Shown here piece by piece: positions 18,215 through 27,944 of a stretch of DNA of 64,000 nt. This stretch comes from Methylobacterium thuringiense. Lineage in GTDB: Bacteria; Pseudomonadota; Alphaproteobacteria; Rhizobiales; Beijerinckiaceae. The position numbers and the translations under genes were made by a program. The notes beneath the pieces were generated by a model. That model was not told the DNA's origin and searched no databases. It saw nothing but the letters and a program-made list of their open reading frames with translations. Location: NCBI RefSeq assembly GCF_022179645.1, contig NZ_BPRA01000007.1, positions 51,412 to 115,411 of the forward strand, in the 5' to 3' direction. The first letter of the stretch is position 1. Every line of letters begins with the position of its first letter.

Positions 18215-19432
18215 ATGCGCTTGACCGTTCTCCTCTGCGCTGCGTCGATCCTGAGCATGTTGTTCTACGGAGCAGCGCGTGCGGCCGAGATCGGGCGGCA
18301 GGCCGATGCAACGCTGCCCGTCATGACGCCGCTCGTCGCCGATGTGCTTGCACCACCCCGGGCCGTTCCCATGTCGGACGGGCGCAATCACCTCGTCTAC
18401 GAACTCCGCCTCTTGAACGTGCTGGACGGGCGATTCGACGTCAATCGCATCATCGTGCTGGACGGCGGCACCGGACGGCAACTCCTGGCGCTCGACCGGG
18501 ACGCGATCGGTCGGCGCCTGTCGCTCGGCGGCCGTCGCGGCAGCGAGACGGCATCGCTCGGCGCCTCCCAGTTCGGGATCGTCTTCCTTCATGTCGCCCT
18601 CGACGCCGGTGCACGCGTTCCCACGACGCTGGCTCACGAGATCGACGGATTTGCCGAGCCGCTGAAGTCCGACCTGTCGATGCGGGTCGCGGACACGCCG
18701 GTGATCGACAAGCCCCTGCCTGTGCTGGGATCGCCGCTGCGCGGAAGCGGCTACGTCGCCGGGGACGGCTGTTGCGATTCCATCCGGCATGTCCGTGCGC
18801 TGCTACCGCTCAACGGAGCGTTTCGGTTGGCGCAGCGCTTCGCCATCGACTGGGAAAAGATCGACGGCGAGAGCCGGATCGTGCGAGGCGACCTGAAGGA
18901 CGTGAAGAGCTACCGCATCTACGGTGAGCCGGTGCTGGCGGTGGCCGACGGTGCGGTCGTCGGCGGGCGTAACGACTTGCCCGACCAGGCACCAGGCGCG
19001 CTGCCGGCGAACCTGCCGATCGGCGAGGCGGACGGCAATTTCGTCGTGCTCGACATCGGTGGCGGAGCGTTCGTGCTCTACGCCCATCTTCGACCCGGAA
19101 GCGTCAGGGTGCGCGTCGGTGATCGGATCGGGCGTGGCGCGGTCATCGGTGAGGTGGGCAACAGCGGTAACAGCCAGGCGCCGCATCTTCACCTGCACGT
19201 CATGGACCGTTCGGACGGCCTTCTGGCGGACGGTCTGCCGTATGTTTTCGAGGCCTTTGCCATTCCGGCGGCTGCCGAGGCGGGGACTGCCGATTTCGAT
19301 CGGGCGGAGGCGACCGGGTCACCACTGACGCTGACCCGCAGGTCGCCCCCGCTTGCCGTGCGCAAGGCCCTGCCGCTCGACCTCTCGATCGTGGATTGGG
19401 AACCGCCGGCCTCGGAGCGTGGGACGCCGTAG
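18215..19432 (+). CDS. Secreted M23-family (LytM-type) peptidase
   Basis: A 405-residue protein with a signal peptide (MRLTVLLCAASILSMLFYGAARAAE). The last half holds an M23 domain: QRFAIDWEKID, AVADGAVVGGRNDLPD, VLYAHLRPGSVRV and the zinc motif NSQAPHLHLHVMD. The His expected ahead of the first metal Asp is not obvious (LAQRFAID), so activity is uncertain. M23 enzymes cut peptidoglycan cross-links. The N-terminal 200 residues are of unknown function. Monocistronic by position. Confidence 0.8.
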   Translation: MRLTVLLCAASILSMLFYGAARAAEIGRQADATLPVMTPLVADVLAPPRAVPMSDGRNHLVYELRLLNVLDGRFDVNRIIVLDGGTGRQLLALDRDAIGRRLSLGGRRGSETASLGASQFGIVFLHVALDAGARVPTTLAHEIDGFAEPLKSDLSMRVADTPVIDKPLPVLGSPLRGSGYVAGDGCCDSIRHVRALLPLNGAFRLAQRFAIDWEKIDGESRIVRGDLKDVKSYRIYGEPVLAVADGAVVGGRNDLPDQAPGALPANLPIGEADGNFVVLDIGGGAFVLYAHLRPGSVRVRVGDRIGRGAVIGEVGNSGNSQAPHLHLHVMDRSDGLLADGLPYVFEAFAIPAAAEAGTADFDRAEATGSPLTLTRRSPPLAVRKALPLDLSIVDWEPPASERGTP

Positions 19433-19686
19433 CGCTGGTGCCGACAGATCCGAAGTTCTCGGTGCAGGAGCCGTTTTCCACCACGGGAAGTCGCCGCTCA
19501 GGGGGCATCCGATCCGATAGGAATCCCATCCCCGGAACGAACCACTCGTAAGGGTGATCTGTCCCGACGCAGGCAATGCAGGGCATCGCCTGCGTCGTAT
19601 GACGCCTATGCCCACAACGATGGCTCTTCACCCCACGCGAAGGCCTGAGTGGGTGCCAGCGCCGAAGGACTGATCTCCGGCCGGTC

Positions 19687-20436
19687 TCAGACCGGCAGGA
19701 CGGCCACCTTCTCGACAACCGTCGTCTCGACGATGTCGGCCGGCTCGTAGAACCAGCGGGCGAAGGTACCCGCGACCATGGCCCCGGCGATGGGCGCGAG
19801 CCAGAACAGCCAGAGTTGCCCGAGATACTCGCCGCCTGCGAACAGGGCCGGACCTGTGCTGCGTGCCGGGTTGACGGAGGTGTTGGTCACCGGGATCGAG
19901 ATCAGGTGGATCAGCACGAGGGCGAAGCCGATGGGAATTCCGGCGAAGCCCACGGCCGCGCCCTTCGAGGTGGTGCCGATGATGATGAACAGGAAGAAGA
20001 AGGTCGCCAGGAACTCGATCATGAGGCAGGCGCCGACGTCGAACTTGCCGGGACTGAGCTCGCCGTAGCCGTTGGAGGCGAAACCGTTCGGGATCCAGCC
20101 CGGCTTGCCCGACGCGATCAGGTAGAGCGCGGCGGCGGCCAGGATCGCACCCGCTACCTGTGCCGCGATGTAGGGGAGGACATGCCGGGTGGCGCAGCGC
20201 TGCGCCGACCAGAGTCCCAGCGTGACGGCCGGATTGAAGTGGCCGCCGGAGATGTGCCCGACCGCGTAGGCCATGGTCAGCACGGTCAGCCCGAAGGCGA
20301 ACGCGACGCCGAGGAAGCCGATGCCGAGTTCGGGGAAGGCTGCGGACAGCACGGCCGCCCCGCATCCCCCGAAGGTGAGCCAGAACGTTCCGAAGAGTTC
20401 GGCCGTCGCGCGGCGCAGGGTCGAGTGCTCGGTCAT
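19687..20436 (-). CDS. aqpZ: Aquaporin Z
   Basis: A 249-residue, six-helix water channel. Both NPA boxes are visible: [11 protein letters not shown] near residue 67 and [14 protein letters not shown] near 190, the latter with the selectivity-filter Arg. [11 protein letters not shown] matches the first helix of AqpZ. It lies in the inner membrane and conducts water during osmotic change. No operon partner. Confidence 0.96.
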   Translation of the reverse strand: MTEHSTLRRATAELFGTFWLTFGGCGAAVLSAAFPELGIGFLGVAFAFGLTVLTMAYAVGHISGGHFNPAVTLGLWSAQRCATRHVLPYIAAQVAGAILAAAALYLIASGKPGWIPNGFASNGYGELSPGKFDVGACLMIEFLATFFFLFIIIGTTSKGAAVGFAGIPIGFALVLIHLISIPVTNTSVNPARSTGPALFAGGEYLGQLWLFWLAPIAGAMVAGTFARWFYEPADIVETTVVEKVAVLPV

Positions 20437-20499
20437 GTCGATACTCCCGGTAGGCCGTCGCCGGCGGCTTCGGTCATGGCTTGGACTGTGTTGGGCGCA

Positions 20500-20769
20500 T
20501 CACCCCAGGCGGCCTTCGTCGGCCATGAACATCGCGCGCAACGCGCTGGGTCGAATGACCCGGCCCCCTGTCTTGATCCATGGCACCCGCTCGTCCGTCC
20601 GCGGATCGTGCATCGCGAACAGGAGAGCCAGGTCGAAGCGGAGCCAGCAGACCGGCCCGAGATCGCCCCTCTCCGGTTTCGACTCGAACAATCCGCTGCG
20701 GGGTTCGAGCCCCTCCTTCAGCCAGACGAGCACGGCCCTTTCGCCGGACCCGGGCAAACGCGGTTCCAT
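20500..20769 (-). CDS. Hypothetical protein, 89 aa
   Basis: Starts at ATG 20769 (MEPRLPGSGERAVLVWLKEG) and reads through a plausible mixed alpha-beta composition with normal hydrophobic content (WLRFDLALLFAMHDPRTDERVPWI). No family recognised. The longer upstream frame to 20946 looks non-coding. Confidence 0.45.
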   Translation of the reverse strand: MEPRLPGSGERAVLVWLKEGLEPRSGLFESKPERGDLGPVCWLRFDLALLFAMHDPRTDERVPWIKTGGRVIRPSALRAMFMADEGRLG

Positions 20770-20976
20770 GTCTCGGGTCCCTGTGGCGCATGACGCGGCG
20801 GAAAGATGGTCCGACGGCTCGAACCATAGGGCGTCGAGGGCCCCGTGCTTGTCCGATGAGGACACGGGTCGGCCAATCCGGCCATACCGGCCGCACACCG
20901 TCTGGATTGTGGAGCTGCTTTGGCTGTCCCGAAAGCACGCGGCCACTTTTCGGGGCTGATGCTCCAGGGCTCGGCA

Positions 20977-22137
20977 TCAGGCCGCCGAGAGGGCTGGCAC
21001 GAGGCGCGGCGTGGACAGGCCATGCTTCGCCAGCATGTCGAGCCGCCAGGCCTTCGGATTGATCCCCGACCAGCGCCGGAACGCGCGTGTGAAGGCGCTG
21101 GCCTCGGAGTAGCCGAGCGCTACCGCCACCTCGGCCAGCGACAGGCTCGGGTTGGAGAGCAAGTGGCGGGCGATGTCGTAGCGGACCTCGTCGACGAGGT
21201 GCTGGAAGCTGTTGCCCTCGGCCTTGAGGCGACGGCTCATGGTTCGCCGATGCATGGCGAAGAGCTGGGCCGTCCGTCCCGCCGAGCAGCCCTTCCGCAG
21301 GAGCAGGATGCGCAGGGAGCGGCGCAGCTGGCTGCTCAGCGCTTCGTGATGGAGGTGCTCGAGGGCGCGAACCTGGACCTCCAGGATGTGGCGGAAACCC
21401 GGATCCGCCCCCGCGACCGGGCGGGACAACCCCTTTGCCTCGAAGACCAGCGCCGTTCCCTCCTCGTCGAACCGGACCGGCACTCCGAAGATCCGTCGAT
21501 ACGCCGCTTCGTCCCCAAGGGAGGGGTGGGACAGCAGCACCTCGCGCGGCGCCCAACCCGGACCGCAGAGGGCCTGCAGGATGCGGAAGCCGGAGGCGAG
21601 CGCGAGGTCCACGGTCTGCCGGCCACCCTCGGCGTCCGCGGGCGAGAAGCCGTAGCGGAGCATGGCGGTCCCGTCCCTGACGTCGAGCGTCGAGACTGCA
21701 CCGGGGTGATAGAGATGCCCGTGCTCGATCAGGCAGAGCAGCGCATCGGACACGGTGGGCCGGTGCTGCATCAGCAACCCCACGATCCCGAAGCAGGACG
21801 TTCTCGCCCGAGCCCCGGTCAGGAGGCCGACATGGCGGCAACCGGTCCGCTCCGCGCACCACGCGAGCAGCCCGCCGACGGACGAGGCGGGGAATGCGTT
21901 GTCGCCGTCGTCGAGGAGGCGGGGATCCCGTCCGGCCTGGCCGATGATGGGATCGGGCTCGAACCCCAGCGATCGGAGGACCGCTGGCAGTTCCCTGAGT
22001 ATCCCGACCCGGCCGCCATGGTTTTCGGGTTGGGCGCCCGTATCGAGCCCGGACATGTCGAAGGCGACGGGTGGGATCCCGGAACGTGGTCCTTCCGAGA
22101 TCGATAAAAGCGTTCCAGCCTGGACCTGTGCAATCAT
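20977..22137 (-). CDS. AraC-family regulator with arabinose-binding-type N-domain
   Basis: A 386-residue regulator. The N-terminal 230 residues match the ligand domain of OruR/ArgR-like AraC proteins (HVGLLTGARARTSCFGIVGL). The C-terminal HTH spans about 285-370 with FQHLVDEVRYDIARHLLSN and the second helix-turn-helix in LAEVAVALGYSEASAFTRAF. The effector is unknown; no obvious target gene is adjacent, as the flanks are a hypothetical gene and a 450-bp gap. Confidence 0.9.
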   Translation of the reverse strand: MIAQVQAGTLLSISEGPRSGIPPVAFDMSGLDTGAQPENHGGRVGILRELPAVLRSLGFEPDPIIGQAGRDPRLLDDGDNAFPASSVGGLLAWCAERTGCRHVGLLTGARARTSCFGIVGLLMQHRPTVSDALLCLIEHGHLYHPGAVSTLDVRDGTAMLRYGFSPADAEGGRQTVDLALASGFRILQALCGPGWAPREVLLSHPSLGDEAAYRRIFGVPVRFDEEGTALVFEAKGLSRPVAGADPGFRHILEVQVRALEHLHHEALSSQLRRSLRILLLRKGCSAGRTAQLFAMHRRTMSRRLKAEGNSFQHLVDEVRYDIARHLLSNPSLSLAEVAVALGYSEASAFTRAFRRWSGINPKAWRLDMLAKHGLSTPRLVPALSAA

Positions 22138-22589
22138 GTGGCACGCCCTCGTCGACGCACGGCAGGACCCGCTCAGCAGACGACGAAGTCGCGGTGAGCC
22201 CCTAGGGAAATGCAGCTGTAGATTTACAGCACGCTATCGAGGGTGGGAAGGGATGTCAAGTATTCGTAACAACTAAACTGAAATTGATTTAGATTAAATT
22301 TGCATGGAGTCTTGTTGAATCTCTAATCTTTATCGGATTGTGCGCAATCGTAATGTTGCTGCAGTATTGTTCCTGCCGGGCCGTCGGTCCGCAATGGATG
22401 CTGACAGATCGCGCGAGAGGATCGGCGTCTGCCCGAGGCCGAACGAGCGACGCGTCGGATGGCGCGGAAGCAACGCGGCGCCGTGCTTCGGAAGGTCGGA
22501 TGCCGGACCGTTGCAGGACCCGGCGTGCCGGGGCCGCCGCGTCTCAAGCGGTCAGGGGCTCGGCCACGGTCGGACGGTCGGTGTGCAGC
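22138..22589. other. AT-richer gap without a gene
   Basis: About 450 bases. The part around 22200-22370 is clearly richer in A and T than the surroundings, with short runs such as TTAGATTAAATTTG, and may hold the AraC regulator's promoter. No coding frame of normal composition seen. Confidence 0.5.
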
Positions 22590-22877
22590 TTACATCTGCA
22601 GGCAGGTCAGCAGATCCACGTAGCTCGGAGACCCGCCGTTGCCGGCCTCCTGCACGCACAGCGCGCGGCGGCGCGGATCGAAGCTCGACCAGAGCTTTAC
22701 AAGCTGGGTTCGCGCCTGCGTTTCGTCCCGCAGACAGTTCTGGTCGGTGTTGCCGTTGCCGGCTCCCAGGCTCGGAGCCGCGCGGCAGGTCGCCTTGACG
22801 TCGAAGGTCGGAGGCCGCCCACCCGCGGCGGCCAGCGTGACGAGGGAGACGAATGCGAGACCTGTGAAGCTCGGCAC
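22590..22877 (-). CDS. Small secreted protein, four Cys
   Basis: A 95-residue protein with a signal peptide (MPSFTGLAFVSLVTLAAAGG). The mature part has four Cys (TCRAAP, NCLRDET, LCVQEAG, LTCLQM), likely forming two disulfides in the periplasm. The block NCLRDETQARTQLVKLWSSF resembles small alphaproteobacterial exported proteins of unknown function. Confidence 0.65.
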   Translation of the reverse strand: MPSFTGLAFVSLVTLAAAGGRPPTFDVKATCRAAPSLGAGNGNTDQNCLRDETQARTQLVKLWSSFDPRRRALCVQEAGNGGSPSYVDLLTCLQM

Positions 22878-23451
22878 TGGGTAGCCTCCTGATGCGGCGT
22901 GGACGGTCGGATCCTGTCGAGCGAACCGCGATCGTGCAGCCGTAAGCCTAAGCGGTCCGGACCGATCCGCTTGACGGAACCGGACACCGACTTGACCCGA
23001 TGGGCCAAGGGCCTGGACGTTTTGGGCCTTCCGGGCTCTCCGACCGGATGTCCGAAAGCCGGCTCACTGCGCGAAGACCAGGTTCGGCGCCGCACGGAGC
23101 GCGGCGGGAGTGTCATGGCTTCGTCCCGGATGTCGGCGCGATCGCGTCGCGGCCCGGATCGTAGGCGGCTCCGCGCGTACTCGCTTGACCGGAGACGACA
23201 GGCTCTGACGGTTTTCGGGGCTGCCGGGAGCGCAGGCGCCCGGTCAATGTCGGATTTCCCACAAAGACCCGAGCGGATGTCGCGAGCGGTCAATCTCTTG
23301 GCAATCGCGGTCAAGCAGCCGGGACGGGTTTCCGCATCCTGACGTTGCGTTCGGCGCTGGGGACCGGGTCGGTGCCGAGCCTTGTACAACGGGGTGGGTC
23401 GATCTCCTTCCCCCCTCCCGGAACGCGCTCGGTCCTCAACGGGAGCCTGGA
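22878..23451. other. Divergent gap without a gene
   Basis: About 570 bases between the divergent small secreted protein gene and the sulfatase locus. Open frames are unconvincing. It should contain promoters for both sides; no known operator recognised. Confidence 0.45.
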
Positions 23452-24441
23452 ATGGCAGGTGCCGTGTCACCGCGATCGACCATCGACACCGCTTCCTTCG
23501 ACGGCGAGGATTTCCATCGCGGAATGCAGCGCATCGTCGGAGGGACGTTCCGGATGGGATCGGACCGGCACTATCCGGAAGAAGCCCCGACACGCCGCGT
23601 GGCGCTCGACGCCTTTCGGATCGACGAGGCCCCGGTGACGAACGCCCGGTTCGCGGCATTCGTCGCGGCCACCGGCCACCGCACGGTGGCCGAGATCTCC
23701 CCGGATCCGCGGGACTATCCCGGGGCTCTCCCGCACATGCTCCACCCCGGATCGCTGGTCTTCGTGCAGCCGCGCGAACCCGTGAACCTGCGCTTCCCCA
23801 GTCAGTGGTGGAGTTTCGTCGCCGGTGCGGACTGGCGCCACCCCTATGGCCCGGACAGTTCGCTGACGGGGCTCGACGACCATCCCGTCGTGCATGTCGC
23901 GTTCGCCGATGCCAAGGCCTATGCGCGCTGGGCCGGCAAGGCCCTGCCGACCGAAGCGGAATGGGAGTTCGCCGCCCGCGGCGGCCTCGACGAGACGGAA
24001 TTCGCCTGGGGCCAGACGCTCGTCCCGGGCGGACAGCGGATGGCGAACATCTGGGAAGGCGACTTCCCGCACACGAACACCTCCGCATTCCCGCGGACCT
24101 CGCCCGTCGGCGCCTTTCCGCCGAACGGCTACGGCCTGTCCGACATGATCGGCAACGTCTGGGAGTGGACCACGGACTGGTTCGCCCAGGGCGCCGGAAA
24201 CCCGCTTCAGAAGTCCTGCTGCATCCCCCGGAATCCGCGCGGCGGCCGCGAGGAGGACAGCTTCGATCCCGGCCAGCCCCGGATCAGGATCCCTCGCAAG
24301 GTGGTGAAGGGCGGCTCGCACCTGTGCGCGCCGAATTACTGCCGCCGCTACCGGCCGGCCGCGCGTCACGCGCAGCCCGTCGACACGTCGATGAGCCACG
24401 TCGGCTTCCGATGCATCACAAGAGAAGGAAACCCGACATGA
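23452..24441 (+). CDS. Formylglycine-generating enzyme (sulfatase maturase)
   Basis: A 329-residue FGE/SUMF1-family enzyme that oxidises a Cys in sulfatases to formylglycine. GGTFRMGSD opens the fold, LPTEAEWEFAARGG and GNVWEWTTDWF are family signatures, and the catalytic pair sits in HLCAPNYCRRYRPAAR (about C292 and C297, the five-residue spacing of known FGEs). No signal peptide, so it acts in the cytoplasm before Tat export. Its TGA overlaps the sulfatase ATG (ATGA), so enzyme and substrate are co-translated. Confidence 0.95.
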   Translation: MAGAVSPRSTIDTASFDGEDFHRGMQRIVGGTFRMGSDRHYPEEAPTRRVALDAFRIDEAPVTNARFAAFVAATGHRTVAEISPDPRDYPGALPHMLHPGSLVFVQPREPVNLRFPSQWWSFVAGADWRHPYGPDSSLTGLDDHPVVHVAFADAKAYARWAGKALPTEAEWEFAARGGLDETEFAWGQTLVPGGQRMANIWEGDFPHTNTSAFPRTSPVGAFPPNGYGLSDMIGNVWEWTTDWFAQGAGNPLQKSCCIPRNPRGGREEDSFDPGQPRIRIPRKVVKGGSHLCAPNYCRRYRPAARHAQPVDTSMSHVGFRCITREGNPT

Positions 24442-26147
24442 GACGCGACGAGACCAGCGACGGCCGGACGGATGACGGCGCGGCGCCCGAGGAGAACCAG
24501 GCGGCGATGAGCCGCCGCAACATGCTCCTCAGCGGCACCTCGCTGCTCGCGACAGCAGGGCTCGTGGCTGCGGCCCAAACCACGCCAGCCCTGGCCCAGT
24601 CCTCGCCGCCGCCATCGGGCAAGCAGCCGAACATCGTCGTCATCATGGGCGACGACATCGGCATCTGGAACATCGGCGCCTATCACCGCGGCATGATGGC
24701 GGGGCGCACGCCGAACCTCGACAAGGTCGCCGCCGAGGGCATGCTGTTCACGGATTACTACGCCGAGGCGAGTTGTACGGCGGGCCGCGCCGCCTTCATC
24801 ACCGGCGAGCTGCCGATCCGCACCGGCATGACCACGGTGGGCCAGGCCGGCGCCGCCATCGGCATCCCGGCGCAGGCGGTCACCATCGCCACCGCGCTCA
24901 AGGGGATGGGGTACGCCACAGGCCAGTTCGGCAAGAACCACCTCGGCGACAAGAACGAGTTCCTGCCCACCGTCCACGGCTTCGACGAGTTCTTCGGCTA
25001 CCTCTACCACCTCGACGCGATGGAGGATCCGGCCCACCCTGCCTACCCGCAGGAGCTGCTCGACAAGGTCGGCCCGCGCAACATGGTCCATTCCTGGGCG
25101 ACGACCACGGACGACCCCACCGACGACCCGCGCTGGGGCAAGGTCGGCAAGCAGCGGATCGAGGATGCCGGCACGCTGTATCCGAAGCGGATGGAGACGG
25201 TGGACGACGAGATCCGCGATCTGGCGCTGGGCTTCATCGACAAGGCCAAGGCCGACGGCAAGCCGTTCTTCGTCTGGCTCAACCCGACCCGGATGCACGT
25301 CACCACCCACCTGTCGCCGAAGTATCAGGCGATGCGCAATTCGAAGAACGGCTGGAGCATCCAGGAAGCCGGCATGGCCCAGCTCGACGACGACGTCGGC
25401 TCGGTGATGAAGAAGCTCAAGGACCTCGGCATCGACGACGACACCATCGTCGTCTTCACCACAGACAACGGCACCGAGGTCTTCACCTGGCCCGATGGCG
25501 GCCAGACGCCGTTCTCGCAGTCCAAGGGCACTATCATGGAGGGCGGCTTCCGCGCGCCGGCCATGGTCCGCTGGCCCGGCAAGGTGCCTGCCGGCAAGGT
25601 CGAGAACGGCGTGATCTCCGGACTCGACTGGTTCCCGACGCTGGTGGCGGCTGCCGGCAACGCGACCATCGGCGAGGAGTTGAAGGCCGGCAAGGCGATC
25701 GGCGACCAGACCTACAAGGTCCATCTCGACGGCTACAACCAGCTCGACATGATCACCGGCAAGGGTCCGTCGAACCGCAACGAGATCTGGTACTTCGGCG
25801 AGAGTGAACTCGGCGCCGTCCGGATCGGCGACTACAAATACCGCTTCATCGACCAGCCGCACGGCTGGCTCGGCGACAAGACCAAGGCCGACGTCCCCTA
25901 CATCACTAACCTGCGCCTCGACCCGTTCGAGCGCACGGGCTGGCCGACGGACGGGACGAAGGAAGGCGCCCAGAACTACATGAGCTGGTTCCTCTACGAG
26001 TTCTGGCGCTTCGTCTTCGTCCAGCAGGAGGTCGAGAAGCTGGCCATGACCGCCATTGCGTTTCCGCCCATGCAGAAGGGCGCGAGCTTCAACCTCGATG
26101 CGATCAAAGCCAAGATCATCGCGGCCCGTTCGGCGATGGGCAAATAG
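24438..26147 (+). CDS. Tat-exported arylsulfatase
   Basis: A 569-residue sulfatase. A twin-arginine signal (MSRRNMLLSGTSLLATA) follows a 23-residue acidic leader. Metal-binding Asp are in IVVIMGDDIG; the residue to be converted to formylglycine is C113 in ASCTAGRAAF, the CxAxR form of the motif. Later metal ligands are in VFTTDNGTE. It should release sulfate from sulfate esters in the periplasm. The coupled upstream FGE and downstream outer-membrane channel suggest a sulfate-ester scavenging unit. The C-terminal 60 residues are unusual in ending with a helical tail. Confidence 0.93.
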   Translation: MRRDETSDGRTDDGAAPEENQAAMSRRNMLLSGTSLLATAGLVAAAQTTPALAQSSPPPSGKQPNIVVIMGDDIGIWNIGAYHRGMMAGRTPNLDKVAAEGMLFTDYYAEASCTAGRAAFITGELPIRTGMTTVGQAGAAIGIPAQAVTIATALKGMGYATGQFGKNHLGDKNEFLPTVHGFDEFFGYLYHLDAMEDPAHPAYPQELLDKVGPRNMVHSWATTTDDPTDDPRWGKVGKQRIEDAGTLYPKRMETVDDEIRDLALGFIDKAKADGKPFFVWLNPTRMHVTTHLSPKYQAMRNSKNGWSIQEAGMAQLDDDVGSVMKKLKDLGIDDDTIVVFTTDNGTEVFTWPDGGQTPFSQSKGTIMEGGFRAPAMVRWPGKVPAGKVENGVISGLDWFPTLVAAAGNATIGEELKAGKAIGDQTYKVHLDGYNQLDMITGKGPSNRNEIWYFGESELGAVRIGDYKYRFIDQPHGWLGDKTKADVPYITNLRLDPFERTGWPTDGTKEGAQNYMSWFLYEFWRFVFVQQEVEKLAMTAIAFPPMQKGASFNLDAIKAKIIAARSAMGK

Positions 26148-26265
26148 CGCGCGGAACCAGGCCGCGCGGCGCGCGACAGGGACGGCTTCGAGAGATCGAG
26201 GCCGTCGCAAGTCTCGAGCGTGAAGCAAGATCTCGGCACTATGCACCCGGCGCAATTGCCTCGCG

Positions 26266-26436
26266 CACAATCTTCATAAGATTTATTAACCTATCATATA
26301 ATATACTATCAAATCTAACATTTATAGCACATAGTACTAGAAATACGTGAGACTCTATTGTTCTGGATTGATGCCCGCGATCAGAGCTGAGACGATTGTA
26401 TTCGAAGGCGAGACATGTGCCGCTTTCATAGGAGGG
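26266..26436 (+). promoter_or_regulatory. AT-rich leader and ribosome-binding site for the outer-membrane channel
   Basis: A strongly AT-rich stretch with a TATAAT at 26297-26302 in a 290-bp gap after the sulfatase gene, followed by AGGAGGG just before the next ATG. It suggests the channel gene has its own promoter. I cannot place a firm -35. Confidence 0.4.
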
Positions 26437-26440
26437 CATC

Positions 26441-27463
26441 ATGTCTGATTTCCGCCGCTCGAACCGAATGTTCGCTTGCGCAGTGTTGGCCGTCGCGGGC
26501 GTGTCGTTCTCCGGAGGGGCGAAGGCTGCGGAGGGGGCGCAGGGGGCCTACGTGCTCGGCAACCGCGGCCCGCTCGCCGGCGTGACGCCGCCGCCGGGGT
26601 TCTACTTCGAGAACGAGACCTACTTCTACCAGGGCAATCTCGGTGGCAACCGCAGCTTCCAGAGCGGCGGCGTGGTCGCCGCGAACGTGAAGCTCGATAT
26701 CAGCGCGACCTTCATGACGCCGGTCTGGGTCACCCCGGTCGAGATCCTCGGCGGAACCCTCGGGTTCTCGGTCACCATCCCGTTCGGCACGCCCAACGTC
26801 AGCGCCGGCGCGATTTTTTCGTCACCCCGGATCGACCGCATCGTTTCCGGCCGCGAGCGCGACGCGATCTTCAACGTCGGCGACATCTACCTCGCCTCGT
26901 TCGTGGGCTGGCATTCCGGCAACCTTCACTGGAGCACCACCGTCCTCGGCGTGGTTCCGTCGGGATCCTACGAGACCGGCCAGCTGTCCAACATCTCGCT
27001 GAACCGGCCGGCGCTCGACCTCAGCGCGGCGCTCACTTACCTCGACCCGGTCCTCGGCTACGAGCTTTCCGTGGTGCCCGGCGTGACATTCAACTGGATC
27101 AACCCGGCGACGCAGTACCTCACCGGCACCGAGTTCCACCTGGAATGGTCGGCCTCGAAGTTCCTGAGCAAGGAATTCTCGATCGGTGCCGTCGGCTACT
27201 TCTACGACCAGCTCACGGGCGACAGCGGACGCGGCGATCGGATCGGCCCTTTCAAGGGGCGCGTGACGGCGGTGGGTGGCCAGATCGGCTACACGTTCAA
27301 ACTCGGCGAGATCCCCGTCTCCACGAACGTGCGGGTCCTGCGCGAATTCGACGTCACCAACCGCTTCGAGGGCACCGCGACCTATCTCACGATCACGGCC
27401 CCGCTCTGGGTCGCACCCGCCAAAGCCGTGGTCGCTGACGCGCCGGTCGTCGCCAAGTTCTGA
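26441..27463 (+). CDS. Outer-membrane channel, MetA/SphA-type (phenol-degradation family)
   Basis: A 340-residue outer-membrane beta-barrel with a signal peptide (FACAVLAVAGVSFSGGAKA). GPLAGVTPPPGFYFENETYFY is the family's hallmark N-terminus; alternating aromatic beta strands follow to the end. Relatives are hydrophobic-compound porins next to catabolic genes. Its position after a sulfatase suggests uptake of sulfated or aromatic substrates. Strong AGGAGGG ribosome-binding site. Confidence 0.85.
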   Translation: MSDFRRSNRMFACAVLAVAGVSFSGGAKAAEGAQGAYVLGNRGPLAGVTPPPGFYFENETYFYQGNLGGNRSFQSGGVVAANVKLDISATFMTPVWVTPVEILGGTLGFSVTIPFGTPNVSAGAIFSSPRIDRIVSGRERDAIFNVGDIYLASFVGWHSGNLHWSTTVLGVVPSGSYETGQLSNISLNRPALDLSAALTYLDPVLGYELSVVPGVTFNWINPATQYLTGTEFHLEWSASKFLSKEFSIGAVGYFYDQLTGDSGRGDRIGPFKGRVTAVGGQIGYTFKLGEIPVSTNVRVLREFDVTNRFEGTATYLTITAPLWVAPAKAVVADAPVVAKF

Positions 27464-27488
27464 AGGAGCCATCTTTGCCGAGAGGCAA

Positions 27489-27511
27489 GCGAGGCCGGAT
27501 GCCGGCCTCGC
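27489..27511. terminator. Bidirectional hairpin terminator
   Basis: Perfect 10-bp stem GCGAGGCCGG with CCGGCCTCGC and a three-base loop, between convergent genes ending at 27463 and 27525. No long T-run. Confidence 0.6.
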
Positions 27512-27524
27512 CGCTCGTCGGATC

Positions 27525-27773
27525 TCAGCGACGAAAGCCGCCGCGGCGGAAGGCGACGCCGCGCACGCCACGGCCGTACATCCCCACCCGCGCCCCGCGC
27601 CCGTACATTCCGACCCGGGGCGCGTAGCCGCCGCGGCGGACCGCGACTCCGCCGTTGGGACCGACGCACCCGGCCCGATAGAGGCCCCTGGCGCAGACCA
27701 TCGCGCTCGCTTCCATGGGGACGAAGGCCAGCGCCCCCGCGAACAGCCCGAGGGAAATCAAGAGGTGCTTCAT
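27525..27773 (-). CDS. Small secreted Arg/Gly-rich protein with tandem repeat
   Basis: An 82-residue protein with a signal peptide (MKHLLISLGLFAGALAFVPMEASA), two early Cys, then a basic Gly-rich tail containing RVGMYGRGA repeated as RVGMYGRGV. Similar short exported proteins occur in Methylobacterium, with unknown role. It may bind an acidic surface or nucleic acid, which is inference from charge. Confidence 0.6.
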   Translation of the reverse strand: MKHLLISLGLFAGALAFVPMEASAMVCARGLYRAGCVGPNGGVAVRRGGYAPRVGMYGRGARVGMYGRGVRGVAFRRGGFRR

Positions 27774-27944
27774 GATGCGTTCTCCGAGAGGGCGCGGAGG
27801 GAGCGGGCTTGCCGCGACCCGAATGCCGACGCCCAGTCTAGGGCCGCGGGCAGACGATGCCTGACCGGATTTGCCTCCGCGTTGACATCTCGGGACGGCC
27901 AGAGGATCGGCCTCCGGGCTCCCCCGCCGTCGAGAGCATTACTC

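Noticed and set aside
24366-26270. Minus-strand 634-codon frame opposite the sulfatase
   Set aside because: The plus strand has Tat signal, CxAxR motif and FGE coupling; the other is a shadow.
27525-27773. CRISPR-like repeat
   Set aside because: The repeat is a protein-level RVGMYGRG duplication, with no spaced DNA repeats.
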